Source: Alphaproteobacteria bacterium MarineAlpha3_Bin3 (GTDB lineage Bacteria > Pseudomonadota > Alphaproteobacteria > Rhodospirillales > Casp-alpha2). From it: a DNA stretch of 7,158 bases. Where the stretch lies: positions 1 through 7,158 of the forward strand of contig PTLK01000096.1 of the NCBI GenBank assembly GCA_002938075.1, written 5' to 3'. The notes beneath the pieces were generated by a model that saw only the letters and a program-made list of their open reading frames with translations, was not told where the DNA came from and searched no databases. Position 1 is the stretch's first letter; each line of letters begins with the position of its first letter. Positions 1-5,722 of the stretch are shown here, in pieces. The position numbers were made by a program, and so were the translations under genes.

Positions 1-7
1 CCAGGAT

Positions 8-16
8 AGTGGATAA
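8..16 (-). promoter_or_regulatory. DnaA-box-like site in left arm of the palindrome
   Basis: The minus strand reads TTATCCACT, 8 of 9 to TTATCCACA. The final conserved A is missing, so binding would be weak. It mirrors the copy at 161-169 because the arms are identical. Confidence 0.2.
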
Positions 17-160
17 AATATAACCTATGGACCCCATACGATCCCCTATCCCGGCTTCTCGGGGCGTCGAGCCCCCATAACGATGGCCCCGCATCGCCTA
101 CGGGTGCTCTCCTGCCGAGAAACTGGGATAGGGGATCGTATGGGGTCCATAGGTTAGATT

Positions 161-169
161 TTATCCACT
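161..169 (+). promoter_or_regulatory. DnaA-box-like site in right arm of the palindrome
   Basis: TTATCCACT, 8 of 9 to the DnaA box TTATCCACA. It overlaps the recF stop codon. It is probably a chance feature of the repeat. Confidence 0.2.
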
Positions 170-1381
170 ATCCTGGGGTGTTACCGTGCCGTCGTTGACG
201 GCGAAAAACTGCGCCCGCCCGGCCAGGGGCGCGAACAAGCCGGCGTCGGTGCCGGTCAGCCACACCTGGGCGCCGAGGCCCGAAATTTCGTCGAACAGCG
301 CCTGTAGGCGGATTTCGTCCAAATGGGCCGCGATTTCGTCGAGAAGAAACAGCGGCGCCGTTCCCTGCTCGTAGGCGCGCATTTTCGCCGTCCCCAATAC
401 CAACGCCACCAGGAGCGCCTTCTGTTCGCCGGTCGAACAAAGCGCCGCCGGCCGGCCGTTGCCGAGATGCAGGACCTTCAAATCGCTGCGGTGCGGCCCG
501 ATGGCTGCCCGGCCTTCGGCCACGTCGTCGGCGCGCCGGGCCGCGAGCGCGGCCCTGAGCCTGTCTTCCGCCGCCAGCGCCGGGCCTTCCCTTAGCCAAT
601 CCTCGACCGTGCCGGCGGCCTCGACGGAAGCCCGGGGGAAAGCGCCTGTTGATTCCTTCAGTTGTTCGCCGAGGCGCCGCGTTGCCTCGAGCCGGGCGGC
701 GGCCACCGCCACGCCGCGGGTCGCCATGGTATCCTCCAGAGTCTCGACCCAGGCCTTATCGCCGTTGGCGCGGAGCAGGGCCATGCGTTCGCGCATGGCG
801 TGTTCATAGGCGTTGACGCGGCCCAGGTGCGCCGGGTCGGAATCGAACACCAAACGGTCTAGGAACCGGCGCCGGGACCCGGGGCCTTCGAGGAACAGCC
901 GGTCCATTTGCGGCGTCAGCCAAAGGGCGCTCAGGTGTTCGGCCAGGACGGCCTGGCTTTTCACCGTCTCGCCGTCGACCCTGACGATCCGCTTGTCCCG
1001 GCCGCCCGCCCGGCCGGCTTCAAAACCAGTGCCGATCTCAACCTCGCCTCGGGGCGAATGAACGCTCGCCGCGACGCCCCAGGAACCAGAGGGCGCGCTA
1101 TTTCCCTGTTGGCGGCGGACGACGTCGGAAAGCTTGGCCCGCCGGAGCCCGCGCCCGGGAACCAGGAACGACAGCCCTTCCAAAAGGTTGGTCTTGCCGG
1201 CGCCATTGGGTCCGGTCAACACGACGGGGCCTTTGTCGGCCTCCAGGCGTTGATGGCGGTAACAACGGAAGTCCGTCAACGTCAGCCGCTTGACCGCATA
1301 GCCACCGTTGCCGGGGGCCAAGGTGGCCTTCTCCCGGGTGGCGGCTGGAATATCCAGAGTGGCCAATCCTTGTGATCCCAA
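161..1381 (-). CDS. recF: DNA replication and repair protein RecF
   Basis: RecF is a cytoplasmic SMC-like ATPase that, with RecO and RecR, helps load RecA at single-strand gaps and stalled forks. Visible motifs are Walker A GPNGAGKT (residues 57-64), an ABC-type signature STGEQKAL (316-323) and Walker B LFLLDE (344-349), in the family order. The family N-terminus (VKRLTLTDFRCYR) starts only at residue 30. The start given is the first TTG, 12 nt after the dnaN stop, with a weak AGGGA upstream. A second TTG at 1321 has a much better ribosome site (GGAGAAGG, 5 nt spacing) and would give 386 aa, closer to the usual length; I slightly favour it biologically. No promoter is seen, so it is probably cotranscribed with dnaN. 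The last residues (QDSG) and the stop are encoded by the inverted repeat. Confidence 0.96.
   Translation of the reverse strand: MGSQGLATLDIPAATREKATLAPGNGGYAVKRLTLTDFRCYRHQRLEADKGPVVLTGPNGAGKTNLLEGLSFLVPGRGLRRAKLSDVVRRQQGNSAPSGSWGVAASVHSPRGEVEIGTGFEAGRAGGRDKRIVRVDGETVKSQAVLAEHLSALWLTPQMDRLFLEGPGSRRRFLDRLVFDSDPAHLGRVNAYEHAMRERMALLRANGDKAWVETLEDTMATRGVAVAAARLEATRRLGEQLKESTGAFPRASVEAAGTVEDWLREGPALAAEDRLRAALAARRADDVAEGRAAIGPHRSDLKVLHLGNGRPAALCSTGEQKALLVALVLGTAKMRAYEQGTAPLFLLDEIAAHLDEIRLQALFDEISGLGAQVWLTGTDAGLFAPLAGRAQFFAVNDGTVTPQDSG
1314..1334 (-). promoter_or_regulatory. Alternative recF ribosome binding site and TTG start
   Basis: On the minus strand GGAGAAGG is followed by 5 nt and then an in-frame TTG (1319-1321). 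This is the strongest Shine-Dalgarno match among the possible recF starts and would remove the 20 N-terminal residues that are not like the family. Confidence 0.5.
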
Positions 1382-1393
1382 CAGGGCGTTCCC

Positions 1394-2509
1394 TTACACT
1401 CGCATGGGCATAAGAACGTAAAGCGTGCTGGCGTCATCGACTTCGCTGAGAATCGTCGGCGAAGCGGCGTCGGCCAGCAAAAGCCTGGCGTTCGAACCTT
1501 CGATCTGGCGGGTGATATCGAGTAAATAGGCGGCGTTGAACCCGATTTCCAATTCCTCGCCCTGGTAGGAAGCCTCGACCTCTTCGGTGGCGTTGCCGTC
1601 GTCGGGGCTCGACGCCGAAAGCGTCAGGTTGTCGTTGGTGAGGTTCAGCTTCACGGCGCGCGATTTCTCGCTGGAAATGGCGGACACCCGGTCAACGGCA
1701 TCGGCGAAGACCTTGGCGTTGATTTCCATCTTCTTGTCGTTTCCTTCCGGAATGACACGCTGGTAATCGGGAAACGTGCCGTCGATCAGCTTCGACGTCA
1801 GCACCGCGTTATCAAAGGAAAAGCGGATCTTGGTTTCCGATAATCCAACGGCGATATCGTCGGTTGTCTCATCGATCAGTTTGCGAAGCTCGGTCACGGT
1901 CTTGCGCGGCACGATGACGCCGGGCATCCCGGCGGCACCGTCGGGCAACGGGCATTCGACGCGGGCCAGCCGGTGGCCGTCGGTGGCCACCGCGCGCAGC
2001 ACCGCCACCCCGTCGCGCTCGGCGGCATGGAGATAGATACCGTTCAGGTAATAGCGGGTCTCTTCGGTGGAAATGGCGAACCGGGTCTTGTCGATCAGGG
2101 CCCGGATCTCGGCCATCGACAGGGAAAACTCATGGCCCATGTCGCCGCCGGACAGGACCGGGAAATCATCGGTGGGCAGGCAGGCGAGGGAAAAGCGCGA
2201 GCGTCCGGAGGTCAATTGCAGTTGTCCTTCGCCGTCGGCGTCAAGTTCCACTTGCGAGCCCTCGGGCAGCTTACGGACGATTTCATAAAGGGTATGGGCC
2301 GGCGCCGTGGTCGCCCCCGGGGTAGAAATTTCGGCATCCACCTGATCGATGATATCGAGGTCCATATCGGTGGCGTTCAGCGACAGTTTTCCGTCACCGG
2401 CTTCCAACTTCAAATTTGACAGAATCGGGATCGTGTTGCGGCGCTCGACAACGCTTTGTACATGGCTCAAGGCCTTCAACAAAACAACCCGCTCAATAGT
2501 CAATTTCAT
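1394..2509 (-). CDS. dnaN: DNA polymerase III beta subunit (sliding clamp)
   Basis: The beta clamp is a ring-shaped homodimer that encircles DNA and tethers polymerase III and many repair enzymes. The protein is 371 aa, the normal family length, made of three clamp folds of about 120 residues each. It begins MKLTIERVVLLKALSHVQSV and ends YVLMPMRV, which matches the conserved C-terminal segment next to the partner-binding pocket. The ATG at 2507-2509 is well supported by the family N-terminus, although no clear Shine-Dalgarno lies in front of it. It follows dnaA by 232 nt and precedes recF by 12 nt. The gap to dnaA carries a terminator and an extended -10 promoter, so dnaN-recF can probably be transcribed independently of dnaA. 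Nothing in the protein looks damaged. Confidence 0.98.
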   Translation of the reverse strand: MKLTIERVVLLKALSHVQSVVERRNTIPILSNLKLEAGDGKLSLNATDMDLDIIDQVDAEISTPGATTAPAHTLYEIVRKLPEGSQVELDADGEGQLQLTSGRSRFSLACLPTDDFPVLSGGDMGHEFSLSMAEIRALIDKTRFAISTEETRYYLNGIYLHAAERDGVAVLRAVATDGHRLARVECPLPDGAAGMPGVIVPRKTVTELRKLIDETTDDIAVGLSETKIRFSFDNAVLTSKLIDGTFPDYQRVIPEGNDKKMEINAKVFADAVDRVSAISSEKSRAVKLNLTNDNLTLSASSPDDGNATEEVEASYQGEELEIGFNAAYLLDITRQIEGSNARLLLADAASPTILSEVDDASTLYVLMPMRV

Positions 2510-2568
2510 GATGTAATTTCAAGCCTTTAGTATGATTTTTCGCCGGCGCATCCGGGTCATTTTGAAGT

Positions 2569-2591
2569 CCCCGGAAAGGGCCCGAAACAGG
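2569..2591. repeat. Detached copy of the 23-nt repeat in the dnaN leader
   Basis: It begins with the same 12-nt core (CCCCGGAAAGGG) as the unit at 2649, and the rest fits loosely (C-rich then GAAAC). It lies downstream of the predicted dnaN start of transcription, so it would be in the dnaN leader RNA. Confidence 0.45.
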
Positions 2592-2610
2592 CCCCCCTAA
2601 AGAGCGTCGT

Positions 2611-2619
2611 ATTATAGCA
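2611..2619 (-). promoter_or_regulatory. Extended -10 promoter for dnaN-recF
   Basis: The minus strand reads TGCTATAAT, a perfect -10 hexamer with the TGn extension. No good -35 is present; the best is TTACGA with 16 nt spacing. This is typical of extended -10 promoters. Initiation would fall near 2604 and give a leader of about 95 nt before dnaN. Confidence 0.6.
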
Positions 2620-2648
2620 TAAGGACCTTGAATCGTAACCATTTTCGA

Positions 2649-2717
2649 CCCCGGAAAGGGCTCAAAAAAAGCCCTGGAAAGGGGCTCAAAACGGCCTTGG
2701 AAACGGCGCCGTGGAGG
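2649..2717. repeat. Degenerate 23-nt tandem repeats between dnaA and dnaN
   Basis: Three adjacent 23-nt units start at 2649, 2672 and 2695. Units 1 and 2 share the pattern CCC(C/T)GGAAAGGG followed by CTCAAAA; unit 3 keeps only CC-TTGGAAA-CGG. Another copy with the core CCCCGGAAAGGG sits apart at 2569-2591. Each core can form a small CCC/GGG hairpin. Units 1 and 2 together make the dnaA terminator. Whether this is a mobile repeat family or a local duplication cannot be told from one window. Confidence 0.6.
2664..2687 (-). terminator. Intrinsic terminator downstream of dnaA
   Basis: On the minus strand AGCCC (2686-2682) and GGGCT (2674-2670) form a 5-bp stem, with one more G-U pair possible, around a 7-nt loop. 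The stem runs into seven T residues (2670-2664). It lies 55 nt past the dnaA stop and upstream of the dnaN promoter. The stem is short, so some readthrough into dnaN is likely. Confidence 0.6.
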
Positions 2718-2741
2718 GGTCTTTGTCGTTGATCCTTGGTC

Positions 2742-4148
2742 TTATCCCTCGAGCATGCGGCGCAGCAGTTCAACGTCCTCGGCGAAGGAAGAATCCTGCT
2801 CGCGGAGTTCATCGACCTTCTTGACCGCGTGCATCACCGTGGTGTGGTCGCGGCCGCCGAATTTACGGCCGATTTCCGGTAGCGATCGGGCTGTCAACTG
2901 CTTGGCCAGATACATCGCCACCTGACGGGGCCGGGCGACGGAACGTGCGCGGCGGGCCGAATGCATGTCGGAAACGCGGATGTTGAAGTGCACGGCGACG
3001 CGCTTTTGGATTTCCTCGATGGTGACCCGGCGGTCGTTGGCACGCAGCAGGTCATGGAGCACGTCCTGGGTAGCTTCCAGGGAGATTTCGCGGCCGACCA
3101 GTTGGGCATGGGCGACGACCCGGTTGAGGCCGCCTTCCAGTTCGCGGACATTGGCGGTGATCTTGTGGGCCAGGAATTCCAGGACCTTTTGCGGAATCTC
3201 CATCGATATTTTCTCGGCCTTGGAATGCAGGATGCCGAGACGCAATTCATACGTCGTGGCGTGAATGTCGGCGACGAGGCCGTAATTGAGGCGTGAAATC
3301 AGCCGTTCTTCCATGCCTTCCAGGTCGGATGGCGATTTATCGGCGGAAAGGACGATCTGACGGCCCTGGTCAACCAGGGAATTGAAAGTGTGGAAGAATT
3401 CTTCCTGGGTCGATTCCTTGCCGCTGATGAACTGCACGTCATCGATCATCAGCACGTCCACGGAACGGAACTGTTCCTTGAAATTAACGGTGTTCTTTTC
3501 GCGCAGCGCCCGGATGAACCGGTACATGAACTTTTCCGCCGACAGATAGATGACGGTCCGGTCCGGTGTGCGTTCGCGGATGTGCCAGGCGATGGCTTGC
3601 ATCAAATGGGTCTTGCCGAGGCCGACGCCGCCATAAAGGAACAGCGGATTGAAAACCACCTTCGAGGCTTCGGCGATACGCCGGGCGGCAGCGTAGGCAA
3701 ACTCGTTTGGCTTGCCGACGACGAACTGCTCGAAGGTGTAGCGTTGATCCAGGGGAGCGCTGATGTCGACGCGGTAATCTTTGGAGCCGCCGTTCCCCGA
3801 AGAGCCGGCATCGCCGGAAGATGTTTTTTTCCTCGATGGAGCCGTTTCCATCTCGCGTTCGGATTGGATGTAGACGTCGACGCTTTTGACTGCGGCGTTT
3901 TCGTCCGCCCATAACTCGCAAAGCCGGTCCAGATAATGGGCGATGATCCAATCGCGCATAAAACGCGTCGGCACGGAAATCCTCAGTTCACCGTCGACAA
4001 CCTCGCGGACGGTCATCGGTTTGAGCCAGCTTTGGTAAGCCGCCTCTCCGATCTCGGCCCTCAGAAGCCCGCATACGGCCTTCCACTGGGTGCTTAGGCT
4101 TGTGTCAGATGGAGTCTTGCCGGCCGCCGCGGTTTGGTCTTTTTCCAT
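2742..4148 (-). CDS. dnaA: Chromosomal replication initiator DnaA
   Basis: DnaA is the AAA+ ATPase that binds DnaA boxes at the origin, melts the neighbouring AT-rich DNA and recruits the helicase. The 468-aa protein has the full layout: domain I (about 1-95, WLKPM segment), a short low-complexity Ser/Gly-rich linker (about 103-123), the AAA+ domain with Walker A GGVGLGKT (173-180) and Walker B VLMIDD (232-237), and the C-terminal helix-turn-helix domain with the signature GGRDHTTVMHA (431-441). The ATG at 4146-4148 precedes a normal domain I; a weak AGGGA lies very close to it. Long non-coding DNA lies upstream and could hold a regulated promoter with a long leader. The best -10-like element is GATAAT (4338-4333 on the minus strand), but it lacks a convincing -35. 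GANTC sites, the CcrM target in many alphaproteobacteria, occur upstream at 4184, 4413 and 4526. Confidence 0.98.
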   Translation of the reverse strand: MEKDQTAAAGKTPSDTSLSTQWKAVCGLLRAEIGEAAYQSWLKPMTVREVVDGELRISVPTRFMRDWIIAHYLDRLCELWADENAAVKSVDVYIQSEREMETAPSRKKTSSGDAGSSGNGGSKDYRVDISAPLDQRYTFEQFVVGKPNEFAYAAARRIAEASKVVFNPLFLYGGVGLGKTHLMQAIAWHIRERTPDRTVIYLSAEKFMYRFIRALREKNTVNFKEQFRSVDVLMIDDVQFISGKESTQEEFFHTFNSLVDQGRQIVLSADKSPSDLEGMEERLISRLNYGLVADIHATTYELRLGILHSKAEKISMEIPQKVLEFLAHKITANVRELEGGLNRVVAHAQLVGREISLEATQDVLHDLLRANDRRVTIEEIQKRVAVHFNIRVSDMHSARRARSVARPRQVAMYLAKQLTARSLPEIGRKFGGRDHTTVMHAVKKVDELREQDSSFAEDVELLRRMLEG

Positions 4149-4169
4149 GGTCCCTAATACGCCCCCGGA

Positions 4170-4187
4170 AGTCCCCTTTCAGGGACT
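4170..4187 (-). promoter_or_regulatory. Hairpin in the dnaA leader
   Basis: AGTCCC (4170-4175) and GGGACT (4182-4187) form a 6-bp stem with a 6-nt loop, 21 nt upstream of the dnaA ATG in the presumed mRNA leader. It has no T run, so it is not a terminator. It could affect translation or stability. The loop side resembles the repeat cores found after dnaA. Confidence 0.35.
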
Positions 4188-4358
4188 CTTGTTTCGCGGT
4201 TCGGCGAAACTCCGATCCGACACCTTCGCGGCTGACGGCGCCGCCAGGTCATTCCCGTTCAAAGAGGGCGTTGGACAGAAGCCAACCGTTTCAAAAGCCG
4301 CGGTGGAAAATCCTTAAAAGCAAGGCCGGGTGATTATCGCCCGCGTCCTTAAGATCGA

Positions 4359-4384
4359 ATGCACCGGATAAAAGATCGGTGCAT
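4359..4384. repeat. 8-bp inverted repeat upstream of dnaA
   Basis: ATGCACCG (4359-4366) and CGGTGCAT (4377-4384) are exact reverse complements with a 10-nt spacer. The direct repeat AAGATCG occurs at 4351-4357 and 4372-4378. It could be a regulator site or an RNA hairpin in a long dnaA leader. No known operator is recognised. Confidence 0.4.
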
Positions 4385-4512
4385 CCCCCACCTGTATTCT
4401 GATCCAAATTCCGAATCAAAGACCTCGCGGCTGTTGAACGCCCCCTTTTGAGAACAAATTTCGGTTTTTTTTATTCGGTTTTGTTTTCGCAAAAAAAATA
4501 ACCATTGACACT

Positions 4513-4545
4513 AAAAAAACCGGTGGAATCCTCTCCACCAGTTTT
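4513..4545 (-). terminator. Strong intrinsic terminator, orphan
   Basis: On the minus strand AAAACTGGTGGA (4545-4534) pairs with TCCACCGGTTTT (4527-4516) across a 6-nt loop and ends in seven T residues (4519-4513). One pair is U-G on the minus-strand RNA but would be a C-A mismatch on the plus strand, so the structure is built for leftward transcription. It lies about 340 nt past the rpsT stop, and rpsT has its own nearer terminator. It therefore ends either rpsT readthrough or a separate transcript. Confidence 0.72.
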
Positions 4546-4755
4546 CAGCGTTAAAAGGTATTACTTGATTAGTGTCCTCCAGACTTAATTTATTACTTTA
4601 TTTTACTTTTAGGAATAAATTGTAAGTAAATTTGTTTAAAATACCGATGGACTGATTTCTACGTTAACTATTTCCCAGAGACTCTTTCCGGCCCCGCGCC
4701 GGAAGATCGAATACTAGGGCGACCGACTTCGCGTGGCAACAAGTTCGAATAGGGA
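4513..4755 (-). ncRNA. Candidate small RNA between rpsT and dnaA
   Basis: A minus-strand promoter-like pair (TTGTCA, 17 nt, TATTTT; 4790-4762) would start RNA near 4755, and a strong terminator ends at 4513, giving about 240 nt. The interior has a 7-bp hairpin (4704-4686). The longest frame beginning near the start codes for 31 aa with no ribosome site. I do not recognise it as 6S, tmRNA, SRP or RNase P RNA. The AT-rich middle lowers confidence, and it may simply be spacer with a back-up terminator. Confidence 0.28.
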
Positions 4756-4761
4756 ACATCG

Positions 4762-4790
4762 AAAATAATCGAAAATAAATTTCTTGACAA
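4762..4790 (-). promoter_or_regulatory. Candidate promoter for the rpsT-dnaA intergenic transcript
   Basis: Minus strand -35 TTGTCA (4790-4785, 5 of 6 to consensus), exactly 17 nt spacing, and -10 TATTTT (4767-4762, 4 of 6). AT-rich DNA makes chance matches easier. Confidence 0.35.
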
Positions 4791-4827
4791 AATTCGCCAG
4801 GAGGAATCCACCCCCGCCTCGGCAATG

Positions 4828-4858
4828 AAAAAGCCGCGGACCCGATGGGTGCGCAGCT
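4828..4858 (-). terminator. Intrinsic terminator of rpsT
   Basis: On the minus strand AGCTGCG (4858-4852) pairs with CGCGGCT (4838-4832), including one U-G pair. After a C-C mismatch, ACCC pairs with GGGT around a 3-nt loop. Five T residues follow (4832-4828). It begins 28 nt after the rpsT stop codon. Confidence 0.8.
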
Positions 4859-4886
4859 GGGAAAAGAAAACGGCGTTCGTCCGGGC

Positions 4887-5153
4887 TCAGGCGGCCAGCC
4901 TCTTGATCTGCCTGGAAAGCCGGGAAAGCTTGCGTGACATGGTGTTGCGGTTGACCACGCCCTTGCCGGCACCGCGCATCATTTGCGGTTCGGCGACGCG
5001 AAGCGCGGCTTCGGCTGCCGATTTATTTCCCGCCGCGATCGCCGCCTCGACCTTGCGGATGGACGACCTGAGGGCGTTGAGACGGCGGATGTTTACCTCG
5101 GTCCGCCGCTTTGTCTGGCGGATCCTTTTCTTGGCTGAAAGACTCACGGCCAT
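4887..5153 (-). CDS. rpsT: 30S ribosomal protein S20
   Basis: S20 is a small, basic, helical protein of the 30S subunit that binds 16S rRNA early in assembly. The 88-aa product has the family core SAKKRIRQTKRRTEVN (residues 6-21) and the C-terminal NRNTMSRKLSRLSRQIKRL helix, and is of normal length. The N-terminus is MAVSLSAKK rather than the common MANHKSAKK or similar, a minor variation. The ATG at 5151-5153 has AAAGG about 10 nt upstream. The gene is a single unit: a near-consensus promoter at 5201-5229 and a terminator at 4828-4858 frame it. Its place between mutM and dnaA matches the order common in alphaproteobacteria. Confidence 0.97.
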   Translation of the reverse strand: MAVSLSAKKRIRQTKRRTEVNIRRLNALRSSIRKVEAAIAAGNKSAAEAALRVAEPQMMRGAGKGVVNRNTMSRKLSRLSRQIKRLAA

Positions 5154-5200
5154 ATCAAAAAAACCTTTTATTTACTTAGACCTCTGAAACAGAAGGCTGG

Positions 5201-5229
5201 CTTATATAGGGGCCTCGGCAGGCCGTCAA
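5201..5229 (-). promoter_or_regulatory. Promoter of rpsT
   Basis: Minus strand -35 TTGACG (5229-5224, 5 of 6), exactly 17 nt spacing, and -10 TATAAG (5206-5201, 5 of 6). Start of transcription is expected near 5194, giving a leader of about 41 nt. This is the best sigma-70 type promoter in the window, as expected for a ribosomal protein gene. Confidence 0.82.
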
Positions 5230-5296
5230 GACCTGGTTTTCCTGCCCCTATTCAGCCCCTTCAACGGCGCCCGAAACGCCAAAAGAAAACCCTGGC

Positions 5297-5707
5297 TCAA
5301 TGGGCCGCCGGCATCAGCCGGAAACCAACCGTCAGCGGCGGCGCGGCGCCCGGCCCGCCGGGGAATTCCACCATCAGGATTTCGTTTTCGCGCCTGAAGG
5401 TGCCTTGCCCCAAAGGCCGCCAACCCAATTGCGGCAGGGTCTCGTCATAGAAAGCCCTGACCGCCCCTTCGCTGACCGGCCCGGTGGCGAAGGCTTCGAC
5501 GATGCGGCCACGGGCGGAGTCGAAAACCATGCCGCCTTCTTCCTCGATGAGGCCCGGCATCAGCGGCAGGTCTTCGATGGTGCTGACGAACCCGGCGGTC
5601 TCCTGGGCCCAAGGGTGAGAAACAGGGACAACGGCCGCCAGACCGCATAACAGCATCACGGCAACGACAACCGCGGGGGGGGCGGCAAAGGGCATGGGAA
5701 AGCGCAT
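5297..5707 (-). CDS. Uncharacterised small exported protein
   Basis: I do not recognise a named family or function. The 136-aa product starts with MRFPMPF and a hydrophobic stretch (about residues 10-29) ending in a signal-peptidase-like region near PWAQ (32-35), so the mature protein is probably periplasmic and about 100 aa. Cys21 is not in a proper lipobox, so it is unlikely to be a lipoprotein. The mature part carries STIEDLPLMPGLIEEEGGMVFDS, then a GRIVEAFATGPVS segment and a FYDETLPQLGWRPL motif, suggesting one small alpha/beta domain. The ATG at 5705 is 15 nt after the mutM stop, so it is likely cotranscribed with mutM. An internal ATG (Met5) is a possible alternative start. Codon use resembles the neighbours, so it is probably a real native gene. 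Confidence 0.82.
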   Translation of the reverse strand: MRFPMPFAAPPAVVVAVMLLCGLAAVVPVSHPWAQETAGFVSTIEDLPLMPGLIEEEGGMVFDSARGRIVEAFATGPVSEGAVRAFYDETLPQLGWRPLGQGTFRRENEILMVEFPGGPGAAPPLTVGFRLMPAAH

Positions 5708-5722
5708 GACCCGCTTATAGCA

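Larger units (their letters stand above)
1..176. repeat. Long near-perfect inverted repeat (MITE-like or hairpin element)
   Basis: Bases 1-52 and 125-176 are reverse complements at 51 of 52 positions; the one mismatch is A20 against G157. The inner part is a weaker palindrome: 56-62 pairs with 115-121, and 81-85 (CGATG) pairs with 92-96 (CATCG) around a 6-nt loop. The transcript could therefore fold into one stem-loop of about 176 nt. It has no open frame of its own. The right arm runs into recF, so that the recF stop codon (161-163) and its last residues lie inside the repeat. The length and terminal inverted repeats resemble a miniature inverted-repeat transposable element, but an intergenic hairpin repeat or a transcription-ending structure is also possible. 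The left flank is outside the window, so a target duplication cannot be checked. Confidence 0.85.
4149..4886. other. 738-nt non-coding region between rpsT and dnaA, with AT-rich island
   Basis: No convincing protein gene lies here. By hand count, 4441-4680 is about 32% GC, and 4561-4640 about 21%, in otherwise GC-rich DNA. It holds the rpsT terminator (4828-4858), an orphan terminator (4513-4545), a candidate minus-strand promoter (4762-4790), an inverted repeat (4359-4384) and a 7-bp hairpin (4686-4704, TTCCGGC/GCCGGAA). AT-rich DNA upstream of dnaA suggests an origin, but the only near DnaA box is TTTTCCACC (4310-4302, minus strand; 8 of 9 against TTTTCCACA), and no cluster is present. An origin is therefore not supported. 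Confidence 0.6.

Noticed and set aside
2612..2812. 66-codon minus-strand frame overlapping the end of dnaA
   Set aside because: It is an out-of-frame reading of the dnaA 3' end and the repeat region.
4664..4759. 31-codon minus-strand frame next to the candidate small-RNA promoter
   Set aside because: No ribosome site, the ATG lies slightly upstream of the predicted start of transcription, and the peptide has no recognisable character.
4149..4886. Replication origin upstream of dnaA
   Set aside because: AT-rich DNA is present, but only one imperfect DnaA box (4302-4310) was found and no cluster.
4149..4886. GANTC (CcrM) site enrichment upstream of dnaA
   Set aside because: Five sites occur (4184, 4413, 4526, 4680, 4804), but similar sites are scattered through the coding regions too, so no clear enrichment.
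4825..5187. Plus-strand 120-codon frame opposite rpsT, with AGGAGG at 4799-4804 and TTGACA at 4784-4789
   Set aside because: The ribosome site is about 20 nt from the ATG, no -10 follows the TTGACA, and the frame is antisense to S20.
5235..5291. GGTTTTC/GAAAACC inverted repeat after the exported protein gene as a terminator
   Set aside because: Only 7 bp with a 43-nt spacer and no T run after the stem.
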